Shown here: positions 43,588-53,536 of the stretch, in pieces
How positions within the stretch are numbered: the first letter of the stretch is position 1
Layout of the letters: each line of letters starts with the position of its first letter
Assembly: GCF_024752355.1 (NCBI RefSeq)
Contig: NZ_JANTHZ010000001.1
Coordinates: 1,092,801-1,156,800 of the forward strand
Direction of reading: 5' to 3'
From: Ancylobacter mangrovi
GTDB taxonomy: Bacteria; Pseudomonadota; Alphaproteobacteria; Rhizobiales; Xanthobacteraceae
Length of the DNA stretch: 64,000 nucleotides
Translations under genes and position numbers: made by a program
Notes under the pieces: generated by a model
Seen by the model: the letters and a program-made list of their open reading frames with translations, nothing else
Told to the model about the DNA's origin: nothing
Database searches by the model: none

Positions 43588-46125
43588 ATGAATTTTGAGA
43601 ACTTCGGACATGAGTCTGGACGCGCATTCGGTCAGGAGAGCCTCGTCTCCTGGGTACGAAATCTGCGCGAAACACGCACCGGGGATGATGCAGCGCAAAT
43701 CATAGAACAACTTCAGATTTCACTGGATACCGTCGGATCGCGACCAAATTACTTGCGAATTGCAAACAGTGAAGCCGTAGTTGGCGGCGTGTTCGTCGAG
43801 GACGGCCAGTGCGTCGCCTGGGGCTTCGACCGCCACGACCTGATGAAGCCGGTGACGCTTCGCCTTCAGGTCGACGGAACGACGATCTTCCGCTGCACCA
43901 CCGCGCCGGCCACCCACGAGTCGATCCTCGCCACCGGCTACCGCCTTTCCGGGCACCGGCAGATGGTCCTCACGGTCGAAGAGACCAGCGCCTATTCCGG
44001 CCCCCTCGCCGCGCAGCCCTACTGGCCCAACGTGGAAACCCGCGACGACCTCACCCAGTTCATCTCCGGCATCGGCGACAGCGCCCGGGAAGCGCGCATG
44101 CGCCATCTCGTCTGGCACGAGATTCCCAACGTGACGCGGCGTCTCGAGACCTCCGACGAGCCGCCCGCCCGCTGGCGCGCCTCGGTCTATACGCGCTTCA
44201 TGGCCAACCGGCTGGAGATGAAGGGCAAGCTTTCCGGCGGCCAGTCGGTCGCCAACTGGATCGTCTCGGAAGTGTTCGAGGACTGGTACAAGCGCCAGGT
44301 CTTCTGCCTGACCGACGAGATCCACACGTTGCTGAGCGAGCCGGTGATGAACCGGCGGGTGATGAAGCACGAAATCAGCCTCACCCTGTTCGCCTTCTGG
44401 CGCCGTCACTATCCGCACATTGACATCTTCACCGAGGAAGGTCTGCGCCTCGTCCAGTTCAAGTTCGCCACCGCACCCTTCATCGCGGACAAGAACAACG
44501 TGAAGCTGATCTCGGACGGCCTGCGTCGCTCGCTGTCGGCGCCGGCGGAGATTTACCGCAACCGCGAACTGCCCTGGAGCTGGTACTGGCTGTTCCTCCT
44601 CGAGGACCAGGGGCTCGGCAACCGGCTGCGCGACGAGGACTTCGCGCGCCTCACCAGCTTCAAGGAAGTCGCGCTCGACGTGACCCAGCCCGACCGGCTG
44701 TCATTCACCCCGCATGTCTGGCGCGCCTATTGGGGCGCCGGCGGGACGCCCGACTTCACCCGCTTCGACCTGGCGCTGGTCTCGATCCTCGCCGACACGC
44801 CGCTTCCCGAGGTCGCGGTGGCCGAGCGCGGGGCCGACTTCTGGCGGGCGCGGCTGCATGAGGACATCTATGCGCGGGCGCCGGAACTCGCCGTCCTCTC
44901 CGCGCTGGGGCGCGTCGAGGCGATGCCGGCGGCGGTTCGCGACGAGGTGCCACGGCGCGACCTCGTCATCATCGGCCATGCCAACGAGACCGGGGTCGGG
45001 CGCAACCTCTCCATGTTCGGAGAGGCGCTCGCATCCTTCTCGCCGCTGATCTTCAACGCGGACGACGGCGCCTGCGTCAATCCGGACGGCGACTACAACC
45101 CCTCGGTCGGGGTGCGCGCCCGCGTCGTGCTGCTGTGCGTCAATGCCGACCGCACGCCGGAGATGATCGCCCGCTTCGCCGGCATCTGCGAGGACGCGCA
45201 CATCATCGGCTTCTACCTGTGGGAGAGCGACCGGCCGCCGGCCAGCCACACGCTGGGCGCCCTCGCCGTCGACGAGATCTGGACGCCGAGCAACTACGTC
45301 GCCGAGGCCTATCGCAAGATCACCCCGGTGCCGGTCACCGTGGTCGACAAGGGGTTGCACGCGCCGCTTTCGCACGTCCCGTTCCTCGACCGTTTCCGGC
45401 ACGACCCGTCCGAGTTCATCTTCCTGACGGCGGCGGAGTTCGGCTCGTCCATCGTGCGCAAGAACCCGCTCGACGTGGTGAAGGCGTTCCAGCGGGCGTT
45501 TGAGGGCAGCGATCTCAATGTGCGGCTTCTGATCAAGATCCGCGAGATCAATCCCGGCCACTGGAGCAACATCGATTCCTACTGGGAAGAGATCGAGGAG
45601 CGCATCGCCGGCGACGACCGCATCGCCATCGTCGAGGGCAACCTGACGTCCGAGGAATACTGGACGCTGATGTGGAGCGTCGACGCGATGGTCTCGCTCC
45701 ACCGTTCGGAAGGCTTCGGCTACTTCATCGCCGACGCCATGTTCGCGGGCAAGGCGGTGGTGGTTTCCGACTATTCCGGCTCGCAGGATTTCTGCGATTC
45801 CGGCAACGCTTTCCTGGTTCCGGTGCAGCAGACCCCGGCGCCGCCGGAATATCTGGCGAGCCGCGGCTATATCGGCCAGTGGGGCGCGCCCGACGTCGAG
45901 GCCGCCGCCCGGGCCCTGTACGAGGCCGCCGCGGATGCGGATCTTCGCGCGGCCCGCGCCGAAGCCGGACAGGCCGGCATCAACCGCAAGTACGACTTCG
46001 CCCGGTGGAGCGACGCGGTGTCCGCGCGCATCCAGGAGCGGATCGACCAGGGCCGCCGGATGGCGGACGCAGCGCCGGAAGAGCCGGCCGCGTCCGAGGC
46101 GGCGATCGCGGCCGCGGGGCGCTAG
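43588..46125 (+). CDS. Large glycosyltransferase with unknown N-terminal half
   Basis: 845 residues. The C-terminal part (about 460-810) is a GT-B glycosyltransferase: GHANETGVGRNL starts it, and the donor site reads VSLHRSEGFGYFIADAMFAGKAVVVSDYSGSQDF with the E-x7-E-like spacing changed to E-x-FGYFIAD. The N-terminal 400 residues match nothing I recognise, but include a Trp-rich segment (ELPWSWYWLFLLEDQG) seen in capsule glycosyltransferases. The first about 70 codons are AT-rich, unlike the rest. The start at 43588 (MNFENFG) is chosen over an ATG 90 bases upstream in non-coding-like sequence. Confidence 0.75.
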   Translation: MNFENFGHESGRAFGQESLVSWVRNLRETRTGDDAAQIIEQLQISLDTVGSRPNYLRIANSEAVVGGVFVEDGQCVAWGFDRHDLMKPVTLRLQVDGTTIFRCTTAPATHESILATGYRLSGHRQMVLTVEETSAYSGPLAAQPYWPNVETRDDLTQFISGIGDSAREARMRHLVWHEIPNVTRRLETSDEPPARWRASVYTRFMANRLEMKGKLSGGQSVANWIVSEVFEDWYKRQVFCLTDEIHTLLSEPVMNRRVMKHEISLTLFAFWRRHYPHIDIFTEEGLRLVQFKFATAPFIADKNNVKLISDGLRRSLSAPAEIYRNRELPWSWYWLFLLEDQGLGNRLRDEDFARLTSFKEVALDVTQPDRLSFTPHVWRAYWGAGGTPDFTRFDLALVSILADTPLPEVAVAERGADFWRARLHEDIYARAPELAVLSALGRVEAMPAAVRDEVPRRDLVIIGHANETGVGRNLSMFGEALASFSPLIFNADDGACVNPDGDYNPSVGVRARVVLLCVNADRTPEMIARFAGICEDAHIIGFYLWESDRPPASHTLGALAVDEIWTPSNYVAEAYRKITPVPVTVVDKGLHAPLSHVPFLDRFRHDPSEFIFLTAAEFGSSIVRKNPLDVVKAFQRAFEGSDLNVRLLIKIREINPGHWSNIDSYWEEIEERIAGDDRIAIVEGNLTSEEYWTLMWSVDAMVSLHRSEGFGYFIADAMFAGKAVVVSDYSGSQDFCDSGNAFLVPVQQTPAPPEYLASRGYIGQWGAPDVEAAARALYEAAADADLRAARAEAGQAGINRKYDFARWSDAVSARIQERIDQGRRMADAAPEEPAASEAAIAAAGR

Positions 46126-46204
46126 GCGCCTCGCGACCTGCCGCAGCAGTACAAGCCCGGCCTGCCGCCCGCCGGGCAAATGACTATTCCTGACGAGGTG
46201 TCGA

Positions 46205-49200
46205 TTGGATAGCATCGTTCCCGGCACGGATGCCGCTCTGTCCTCCGCTTTCCGGCGCCCCCCGCACCTGGCGGCTATACTGGGGTGTGCCTGCCGGCTG
46301 CCGGGCGCTGCGGACGAGGCCGCCTTCTGGTCGCTGCTGGCGCGCGGCGAATGTGCGGTGAGCGAGATTCCGGCCGAACGCTGGTCGCGTGAGCGCTTCC
46401 TGCATCCCTCCCGCAACGTGCCCGGCCGGGCCTACACCTTCGCCGCCGGCGTGCTGGACGACATCTTCGGCTTCGACGCCGGCGCGTTCGGACTGTCGCC
46501 GCGCGAGGCCGAGCAGATCGACCCGCAGCAGCGCTTGCTGCTGGAGCTGGTGCGCGAGGCGTTCGAGGATGCCAACATCCCGCTCTCCAGCGTCGCCGGG
46601 TCCAATGTCGGCGTGTTCGTGGGCGCCTCCTCGCTCGACCATTCGCTGCACTTCATCTCCGACATCGCCGCCGCGGACTCGCATTTCGTCACCGGCAACG
46701 CGCTGTCGATCGTCGCCAACCGCATCTCGCACGTCTTCGGCTTCACCGGCCCGAGCCTCACCATCGACACCGCCTGCTCCTCCTCGCTGGTCGCCTTCGA
46801 CCGCGCGGTGAAGGCGATCGAGAACGGGGAGATCGACACCGCGGTCGTGGCCGGCGTGAACATCCTGGCAAGCCCGTTCAACTTCATCGGCTTCTCGCGC
46901 GCCGGCATGCTCTCGCCCACCGGCCGCTGCCGGCCTTTCTCCGGCTCGGCGGACGGCTATGTGCGCGCCGAGGGCGGGGTGGTGACGGTCCTCAGCCGGC
47001 TCGATCGCGCCGGCGCCGCCGGCTGGACGCCGCGCGCCGTGGTGCTGGCGAGCGGCACCAATTCCGACGGACGTACGGTCGGCATCGCCATGCCGGAAGG
47101 CCGGGCGCAGCAGCGCCTGCTGGAAGAGCTCTACGAGCGACGCGACATTGACCCGGACGACCTGGCCTTCGTCGAGGCGCACGGCACCGGCACGCTGGTG
47201 GGCGACCCGGTCGAGGCGCGGGCCATCGGCTCCGCGCTCGGCCAGCGGCGCTCGACGCCGCTGCCGATCGGTTCGGTGAAGTCCAATATCGGCCATCTGG
47301 AGCCGGCCTCCGGCCTCGCCGGCCTGCTCAAGGCGCTGAACGCGCTGGAGCGGCGCGAGCTGCCTGCCTCGCTCCATCTCGACACGCTGAACGAGCACAT
47401 CGACTTCGATGCGCTGAACCTCGTTCCCGCCTCCGGCACGCTCTCCCTCGACGGCGCGGCGCGCCTCGCCGGCATCTCCTCCTTCGGCTTCGGCGGCACC
47501 AACGCCCATGCGGTGATCGCCCTGCCCGAAGCCCACGAGAAACCGGCGCGCGCCCCGGCGGCCTCGGCGCCGGTGCTGATGATCTCGGCGCACGACCCGG
47601 ACGCGCTCTCCGCGCTCGCCGACGCCTATGCCGACCGGCTGGAGCACGAGCCGGAGCCCGAACGCCTCGCCCACGCCGCCGCCCATGGCCGCGCCCGCCT
47701 CCCGCACCGCATCGCGGTGCCGGTGAACGAGCCGGACGCGCCGGAGAAGCTGCGGCGCATGGCGCGCAGCAGCGGCGAGGCGGCGTTCCTGCGCGGCTCC
47801 GTGCGCGGGTCCGGCTCTTCCATCGCCTTCGTCTTCACGGGCAATGGCGGCCAGTATGCCGGCATGGGCCAGGCCGCCTGGCAGTCGAGCCGGGTGTTCC
47901 GCGAGAGCGTCGAGGACATCGACGCGATCTTCCAGCCGCTCGCCGGCTGGTCGCTTGCCGCCGCCTTCCGGCAGCCGCCGGACGACGACGCGCTCGCCGC
48001 CACCGAGATCGCCCAGCCGCTGATCTTCGCGCTGGAGATCGCGCTCGCCCGCGCGCTGATGGCGGGCGGCTGCACGCCGGCGGCAGTGGTCGGCCACAGC
48101 GTCGGCGAGATCGCCGCCGCCCATGTCGCGGGCGCGCTGAGCCTTTCCGACGCGACCCGCCTCATCCATTTGCGCAGCCAGATCCAGGCGACGACGCGCG
48201 GCAGCGGCGTCATGGCCTTCCTCATGGCGAGCCCGGCGCAGGCGGAGGCGTTCATCGCTACCACCGGCCAGACGGACGTCGTCATCGGCGCCGTCAACGC
48301 ACCGTCCGGGGTCACGCTCTCGGGCAGCGGATCGGCCGTCAACGCGGTGCTGCGCTTCGCGCGCCGGCAGGGCGTGGTCGGCAAGCGCCTCACCATCGAC
48401 TACGCCTTCCATTCGCCGGCCATGGCGCCGCTACGCGAGCCGATGCTGGAGGCGCTGGCGTTCCTGGCCCCGAGCGCCTCGGCGATCCCCTTCGTCTCCG
48501 CCATCACCGGCGAGCCGGTCGAGGGCACCGCGCTCGACGCGCGCTACTGGTGGGAGAACATCCGCCAGCCGGTGCAGTTCGACGCCGCGGTCCGCGCCGT
48601 GGCGCGCGACCGTTCCATCGGCTTCTTCCTCGAGATCGGGCCGAAGGCGGTGCTCACCGGCTTCCTGCGCGAGATCCTCGCCGACGAGGGCCGCAGCGCG
48701 ACCGTGCTCGCCTCGCTGCAGGAGAAGGACGGCGGCGAGGAGGATCCGGTCGAGCGCAGCCTGCTCGCCGCGCTGGTTAACGGCGCGACGGTAGACGAGG
48801 CCCGCTTCCTGGGCACGCCGGCCCCGCTCGGGCGGATCGACCTGCCGAAGACCCCGTGGCAGCGCCAGCCGACCCGGCCGCCGCGCACCGCCGAGGCGAT
48901 CGACCTGACCGGCGCGGGCATCAGCGACCACCCGCTGCTCGGCTCGCGCCTGCGCAGCGACGACGGCGAATGGCGCGGCCTGCTCGACCTCGATTCGCGC
49001 CCGTTCCTCGCCGACCACAAGGTCGGCGGCAATGTCGTCGTGCCCGCCACCGCCCTCGCCGAGATGGCGCTCGCCGCCGGACGCGAGAGCCTCGGCACCG
49101 ACCATCTGCGGCTCGAGGATTTCGCCATCCTGTCGGCGCTGCGGCTCGCGCCCGGCGAGGTGACCGAGACGCAGGTGCGCCTCGACGCCATCGGCACGGT

Positions 49201-52200
49201 CTCCATCTCGTCCCGCGCCCGCGGGTCGCAGGACTGGATGCTCAACGCCCATGGCCGGGTGCTGGCCGATAGCGGGGCGAGGCTCCCGCTCGCCGGCCCC
49301 CCGCCCGGCCCCGCCGGCGAAAGCGCGCTGGAGGGCGAGGAGCTCTACGCCGCCGCCGCCCGGCTCGGGCTCGACTACGGGCCGGCCTTCCGGCTCGTGC
49401 GCACCGCCCGGCGCTCGGGGATGGAGATCCATCTCGACCTCGCGGCGCCGACCATCCCGCAGGAGCCTTACGTGCTCCCGCCGACGCTGGCGGACGCGGC
49501 CCTGCACGGCCTCGTCCTCGCGATCGGGATCGGCGCCGAAATCGAGCCCGCCAGCGCCGGCACCGCCTTCCTGCCGGTCCGCTTCGCGGCGGTCACCGTG
49601 CGCGGCGCGGCGCCGGCGGTGAGCGCGAGGCTCGTCGTACGACGCTGCGGCCCGCGCTCGCTGGAGCTCGACGTCTCGCTGCTCGACGCGGCGGAGGCCG
49701 AGGTCGCCCGCATCGAAGGGGTCGAGCTGCGGGCGGTCGCGCTCGCGGCCGGCGACACGCTCGACCACGATTTCCGCCAGAGCTTCGTCCGGCTCGGCCC
49801 GGCCTGCACGCTGGCGGGCGAGCAGGCCGGAGCCTTCGTCGACGCGACCGACGACCTGCCCGGCTCGGACGACACGCTGATGCTCGACGCGCTCGCCTAT
49901 GCCATCGCCCATCGCGGCGTGGCGGAGGTGGCCGGCGAGGAGATGCTGGCCGCCGGGGCGCTCGATATCGAGGCGCTGATCGTGCAGGGCCGGCTCGCCG
50001 CCGAGCGCCGCGACACACTGCTCTCGCTGCTCGAACTGCTGGCCGAAGGCGGGCTCGCCCGTCACTCCGCGGATGAGGGATGGCACGTCCTGCCGCAGAG
50101 CGACCTGCCCGAAGCCGAGACGCTGCTGCACGAGATCGCGACGATGGCGCCCGATCGCGCCGCCGAGCTCGCCATCGGCGCCCGCCTCGCCGTCGACCTC
50201 GCCGCGCATCTGGCCGGTTCGCTCACCATCGCCCATGCGGCCGGCCTGACGGACCAGTGGGCGAACGGCTCGCCCGCCGCCCGCGCTGTCGCCGAGCACG
50301 CGTCCGCGCTGGTCGCGGATGTGGCGCGGCAGGCCCAGACGTCGCAGGCGGAGACGCCGCTGTCCGTGATCCTGACCGAGCGCAACGGCGTCGTCCTCGA
50401 CGCACTGCGTCCGCTGGTCGAGGACGGCTTCCTCGCCCTCACCGTCCTGCCAGCCGAACCCGCCGCCCGCCCCGCCCTCGCCGACCGCGTCCGGCCCTCG
50501 GCCGGAATGGTGCTCGGCGAGGAGGAAGCGCTGCCGGCGGCAGATCTGGTCCTGCGTTTCGATCCCCACAAACCGTTCGATGCTTCAAGCCCCGCCGGCC
50601 GGCAGCTTCTCGCCGCGCTGCGGCCGGGCGGTGCGCTGGTCTCGTGGGACTTCGCGCCGCGCGGCTTCACCCGCCTGCTGGCCATGGACGCGCCCGGCGA
50701 GGGCGCGCGCAGCCGGCGCCGGCTGTGGAGCGCCCGGTCGGTAACGGACATAAGCGTGATCGCGGCGCCGGGGACGCAGGCGCCCGCCTACCGGGCCGCC
50801 GTGCCGGCACTCGCCGCGTGGCTCGGCGGGGAGGCGCGCTCGTACCTGATCTCCAGCGACGGCCGCGCGCTCGATGTCGACCCGATGGCCGCCACCGGCA
50901 AGGACAACGTCCTCCTCCGGCGCCTTGCGACCGGCGATGACGCCGGCTCGCTCGCCGCCGCGATGGACGACACCCGCGCCCTGCTGGAGAGCCTGCGCGC
51001 CGGAGGCGACGCCCCTTCCCTGCGGCTCCTGATCGAGGGCGACCCGCTCGGCGAATGCCCGACCGCGGCGGCGCTGTGGGCGTTCGGCCGCACGGCCATG
51101 AACGAATATCCCGACCTCGACATCCGGCTGGTCGCGCTCGATCGCCAGCCGCTGGACGACGCCGCGATTGACGACTTTGCCCGTGCCGTCACCGGCATTG
51201 CCGGCGAGCGCGAGCTGGTGCTGGACGCGCATGGCCTGAAGGCGGTGCGCCTCGCGCCGGCGCCGCAGGCCCGCGCCTCGGGCGAGGAGACGGCCGCCCG
51301 GCTCGGCATGCAGATGCCCGGCTCGCTCGACCGCCTCGCCTGGCAGGCGGAGCCGCGCCGCGCCCCCGGGCCCGGCGAGGTCGAGATCGCGATCGACGTC
51401 ACCGCCCTCAATTTCCGCGACGTGATGTTCGCGCAGGGGCTGATCGGCGACGACATGCTGGAGAACGGCTTCGCCGGCCCGACGCTCGGCTTCGAATGCG
51501 CGGGTCGCGTCGCGCGGACCGGCGCCGGTGTCACGGCGCTCAAGCCCGGCGACGCGGTGATCGCCTTCGCGCCGGGCGCCTTCGCCACCCATGTCACCGT
51601 GCCCGCCAGCGCGGTGCTGCCGACCCCCGCCGGCATGGGCCCCGAGGCGGCGGCGACGCTTCCGGTCGCCTTCCTCACCGCCTGGTACGGGCTGGTGCAG
51701 TGCGCGCGGCTGGAAGCGGGTGAGACGGTGCTGATCCACGGCGCCGCCGGCGGTGTCGGCCTCGCCGCGCTGCAGATCGCCCGGCTGCGCGGCGCCCGCA
51801 TCATCGCGACCGCCGGCTCGCCGGAGAAGCGCGCCCTAGTGCGCCTTCTCGGCGCCGACGTCGTCTACGATTCGCGTAGCACCGCCTTTGCCGAGGCGGT
51901 CCGGGCGGAGGGTGGCTGCGACGTGGTGCTGAACTCGCTCGCCGGTCGGTCGATGGAACTGTCGCTGCGGGCGCTGAAGCCGTTCGGCCGCTTCATCGAG
52001 CTCGGCAAGCGCGACTTCGTCGCCAATACCAGCATCGGCCTGCGCCCCTTCGCGCGGAACCTCACCTATTTCGGCGTCGATGCCGACCAGTTCATCGCCG
52101 CCCGGCCGGCGCTGGTCGCGGACATGCTCGCCGAGCTCGGCCGCCTGTTCGCGAGCGGGGCGCTGCGGCCGCTGCCGCACCGCGTCTTCGCCGCCGACGA

Positions 52201-53536
52201 GGTGCGCGCCGCGTTCCGGCTGATGCAGGGCTCCGGCCATGTCGGCAAGATCCTGATCCGCCCGCCAGCCCATGCGCCGGCGCCCGCAGCGCCGATGCCG
52301 GCCTTCGAGGCTGCCGTGGACGGCGTGCACCTCGTGGTCGGCGGCACCGGCGGTTTCGGCCGCGAGACGGCGCGCTGGCTGGCCGAGCACGGCGCGCGCC
52401 ACGTCGTCGTCGCCTCGCGCCGCGGCGTGATCGACCCGCCGCTCACGGTCGAGGGCGCCGAGATCGTGGCTGAACCGCTCGACGTGCGCGACCCGCTCGC
52501 CTGCGCCGCCCTGGTCGAGCGCCTGCGCGCCGACCATGGGCGCATCGCCGGCGTCGTCCACACCGCCATGGTGCTCGACGACGCGCTGATCCGCGATCTC
52601 GACGCCGGCCGCTTCGAGCAGGTGCTGGCGCCGAAAGTCGACGGCGCGCGCCATCTCGACGCGGCGGCGGCCGGCCTCGAGCTCGACTATTTCGTCCTGT
52701 TCTCCTCGGCCACCGCCCTTATCGGCAATCCCGGCCAGGCGGCCTATGTGGCGGCCAACGCCTATCTCGAGGGTCTTGCCCGCTGCCGGCGCCGCGAGGG
52801 GCGCCCGGCGCTCGCCATGGCCTGGGGCGCCATTTCCGATGTCGGCGTGCTGGCGCGCGATGCCGCGACCTCGGAGATGCTGAGCCGCCGCTTCGGGCTC
52901 GGCATGATCACCGCCGCCACGGCGCTGGACCAGCTCGGCGCCTGCCTCGCCGATCCCGAAACGCCGCCGGTCGTGGTTCACGCGCCGGTCGACTGGGGGC
53001 CGGGGCGCGATCTGGCGGTCATGTCCGGGGCGAGCTTCGCCGCCCTGCGCCCGGCCTTCGACGACGCCGCCGAGATGGTCGGCGAGGCGGGCCTCGTCGC
53101 CCTCATCCGCGACCAGAGCGACGGCGAGGCGCGCCTCACCGTGCTGCGCCTCCTCACCGCCGAGCTCGGCCGCATCCTGCGCCTGCCGGCCGATTCGATC
53201 GACCCGACCCGCCCGCTCGGCGACCTCGGCATGGATTCGCTCATGGGGCTCGAGCTCGACATGGAAATGCAGCGCCGCCACAAGGTCGCGCTGCCCATGC
53301 TCGGCCTCGGCGCCGGCGCGACGCTGCAGGACGTCGCCGACAAGGTGTTCAGCAAGCTGCGTCCCACCGCCGAAGCGGCGGACGAAGCCGTCCCGGTCTC
53401 GAAGATCCACCTTCCGGAGGAAGGCACCCGGCTGATCGACCGCCACATGCGCAACGCGCCGACGCAGGCGGCGATCGAGGCGCTGCAGGGCAAGGTCGCG
53501 GCCGAGAACCTGCGGGACGGGAGCCTGCTGCGATGA
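46205..53536 (+). CDS. rkpA: RkpA-like type I polyketide/fatty acid synthase (KS-AT-DH-ER-KR-ACP)
   Basis: 2443 residues. KS about 22-440 with Cys191 (DTACSSS), His326 and His364; AT about 540-850 with Ser632 (GHSVGE) and YAFHS at 733-737; DH about 905-1180 with His938 (H-x3-G-x4-P) and Asp1097. Next come 500 residues without a clear domain, then ER about 1700-2020 (HGAAGGVGLAA) and KR about 2035-2220 (GGTGGFG, Tyr2181, Asn2185). The ACP has Ser2345 (LGMDSLMG). There is no thioesterase. One fully reducing module next to an alpha-oxoamine synthase matches RkpA/RkpG of rhizobial K-antigen loci, where it is thought to build a special fatty acid. The start is TTG at 46205 behind GAGGTG. Confidence 0.88.
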   Translation: MDSIVPGTDAALSSAFRRPPHLAAILGCACRLPGAADEAAFWSLLARGECAVSEIPAERWSRERFLHPSRNVPGRAYTFAAGVLDDIFGFDAGAFGLSPREAEQIDPQQRLLLELVREAFEDANIPLSSVAGSNVGVFVGASSLDHSLHFISDIAAADSHFVTGNALSIVANRISHVFGFTGPSLTIDTACSSSLVAFDRAVKAIENGEIDTAVVAGVNILASPFNFIGFSRAGMLSPTGRCRPFSGSADGYVRAEGGVVTVLSRLDRAGAAGWTPRAVVLASGTNSDGRTVGIAMPEGRAQQRLLEELYERRDIDPDDLAFVEAHGTGTLVGDPVEARAIGSALGQRRSTPLPIGSVKSNIGHLEPASGLAGLLKALNALERRELPASLHLDTLNEHIDFDALNLVPASGTLSLDGAARLAGISSFGFGGTNAHAVIALPEAHEKPARAPAASAPVLMISAHDPDALSALADAYADRLEHEPEPERLAHAAAHGRARLPHRIAVPVNEPDAPEKLRRMARSSGEAAFLRGSVRGSGSSIAFVFTGNGGQYAGMGQAAWQSSRVFRESVEDIDAIFQPLAGWSLAAAFRQPPDDDALAATEIAQPLIFALEIALARALMAGGCTPAAVVGHSVGEIAAAHVAGALSLSDATRLIHLRSQIQATTRGSGVMAFLMASPAQAEAFIATTGQTDVVIGAVNAPSGVTLSGSGSAVNAVLRFARRQGVVGKRLTIDYAFHSPAMAPLREPMLEALAFLAPSASAIPFVSAITGEPVEGTALDARYWWENIRQPVQFDAAVRAVARDRSIGFFLEIGPKAVLTGFLREILADEGRSATVLASLQEKDGGEEDPVERSLLAALVNGATVDEARFLGTPAPLGRIDLPKTPWQRQPTRPPRTAEAIDLTGAGISDHPLLGSRLRSDDGEWRGLLDLDSRPFLADHKVGGNVVVPATALAEMALAAGRESLGTDHLRLEDFAILSALRLAPGEVTETQVRLDAIGTVSISSRARGSQDWMLNAHGRVLADSGARLPLAGPPPGPAGESALEGEELYAAAARLGLDYGPAFRLVRTARRSGMEIHLDLAAPTIPQEPYVLPPTLADAALHGLVLAIGIGAEIEPASAGTAFLPVRFAAVTVRGAAPAVSARLVVRRCGPRSLELDVSLLDAAEAEVARIEGVELRAVALAAGDTLDHDFRQSFVRLGPACTLAGEQAGAFVDATDDLPGSDDTLMLDALAYAIAHRGVAEVAGEEMLAAGALDIEALIVQGRLAAERRDTLLSLLELLAEGGLARHSADEGWHVLPQSDLPEAETLLHEIATMAPDRAAELAIGARLAVDLAAHLAGSLTIAHAAGLTDQWANGSPAARAVAEHASALVADVARQAQTSQAETPLSVILTERNGVVLDALRPLVEDGFLALTVLPAEPAARPALADRVRPSAGMVLGEEEALPAADLVLRFDPHKPFDASSPAGRQLLAALRPGGALVSWDFAPRGFTRLLAMDAPGEGARSRRRLWSARSVTDISVIAAPGTQAPAYRAAVPALAAWLGGEARSYLISSDGRALDVDPMAATGKDNVLLRRLATGDDAGSLAAAMDDTRALLESLRAGGDAPSLRLLIEGDPLGECPTAAALWAFGRTAMNEYPDLDIRLVALDRQPLDDAAIDDFARAVTGIAGERELVLDAHGLKAVRLAPAPQARASGEETAARLGMQMPGSLDRLAWQAEPRRAPGPGEVEIAIDVTALNFRDVMFAQGLIGDDMLENGFAGPTLGFECAGRVARTGAGVTALKPGDAVIAFAPGAFATHVTVPASAVLPTPAGMGPEAAATLPVAFLTAWYGLVQCARLEAGETVLIHGAAGGVGLAALQIARLRGARIIATAGSPEKRALVRLLGADVVYDSRSTAFAEAVRAEGGCDVVLNSLAGRSMELSLRALKPFGRFIELGKRDFVANTSIGLRPFARNLTYFGVDADQFIAARPALVADMLAELGRLFASGALRPLPHRVFAADEVRAAFRLMQGSGHVGKILIRPPAHAPAPAAPMPAFEAAVDGVHLVVGGTGGFGRETARWLAEHGARHVVVASRRGVIDPPLTVEGAEIVAEPLDVRDPLACAALVERLRADHGRIAGVVHTAMVLDDALIRDLDAGRFEQVLAPKVDGARHLDAAAAGLELDYFVLFSSATALIGNPGQAAYVAANAYLEGLARCRRREGRPALAMAWGAISDVGVLARDAATSEMLSRRFGLGMITAATALDQLGACLADPETPPVVVHAPVDWGPGRDLAVMSGASFAALRPAFDDAAEMVGEAGLVALIRDQSDGEARLTVLRLLTAELGRILRLPADSIDPTRPLGDLGMDSLMGLELDMEMQRRHKVALPMLGLGAGATLQDVADKVFSKLRPTAEAADEAVPVSKIHLPEEGTRLIDRHMRNAPTQAAIEALQGKVAAENLRDGSLLR

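Noticed and set aside
46184..53446. Several long minus-strand open frames opposite the PKS
   Set aside because: They are antisense shadows of the PKS; their His/Arg/Gly-rich composition and lack of any domain contrast with the clear PKS motifs.
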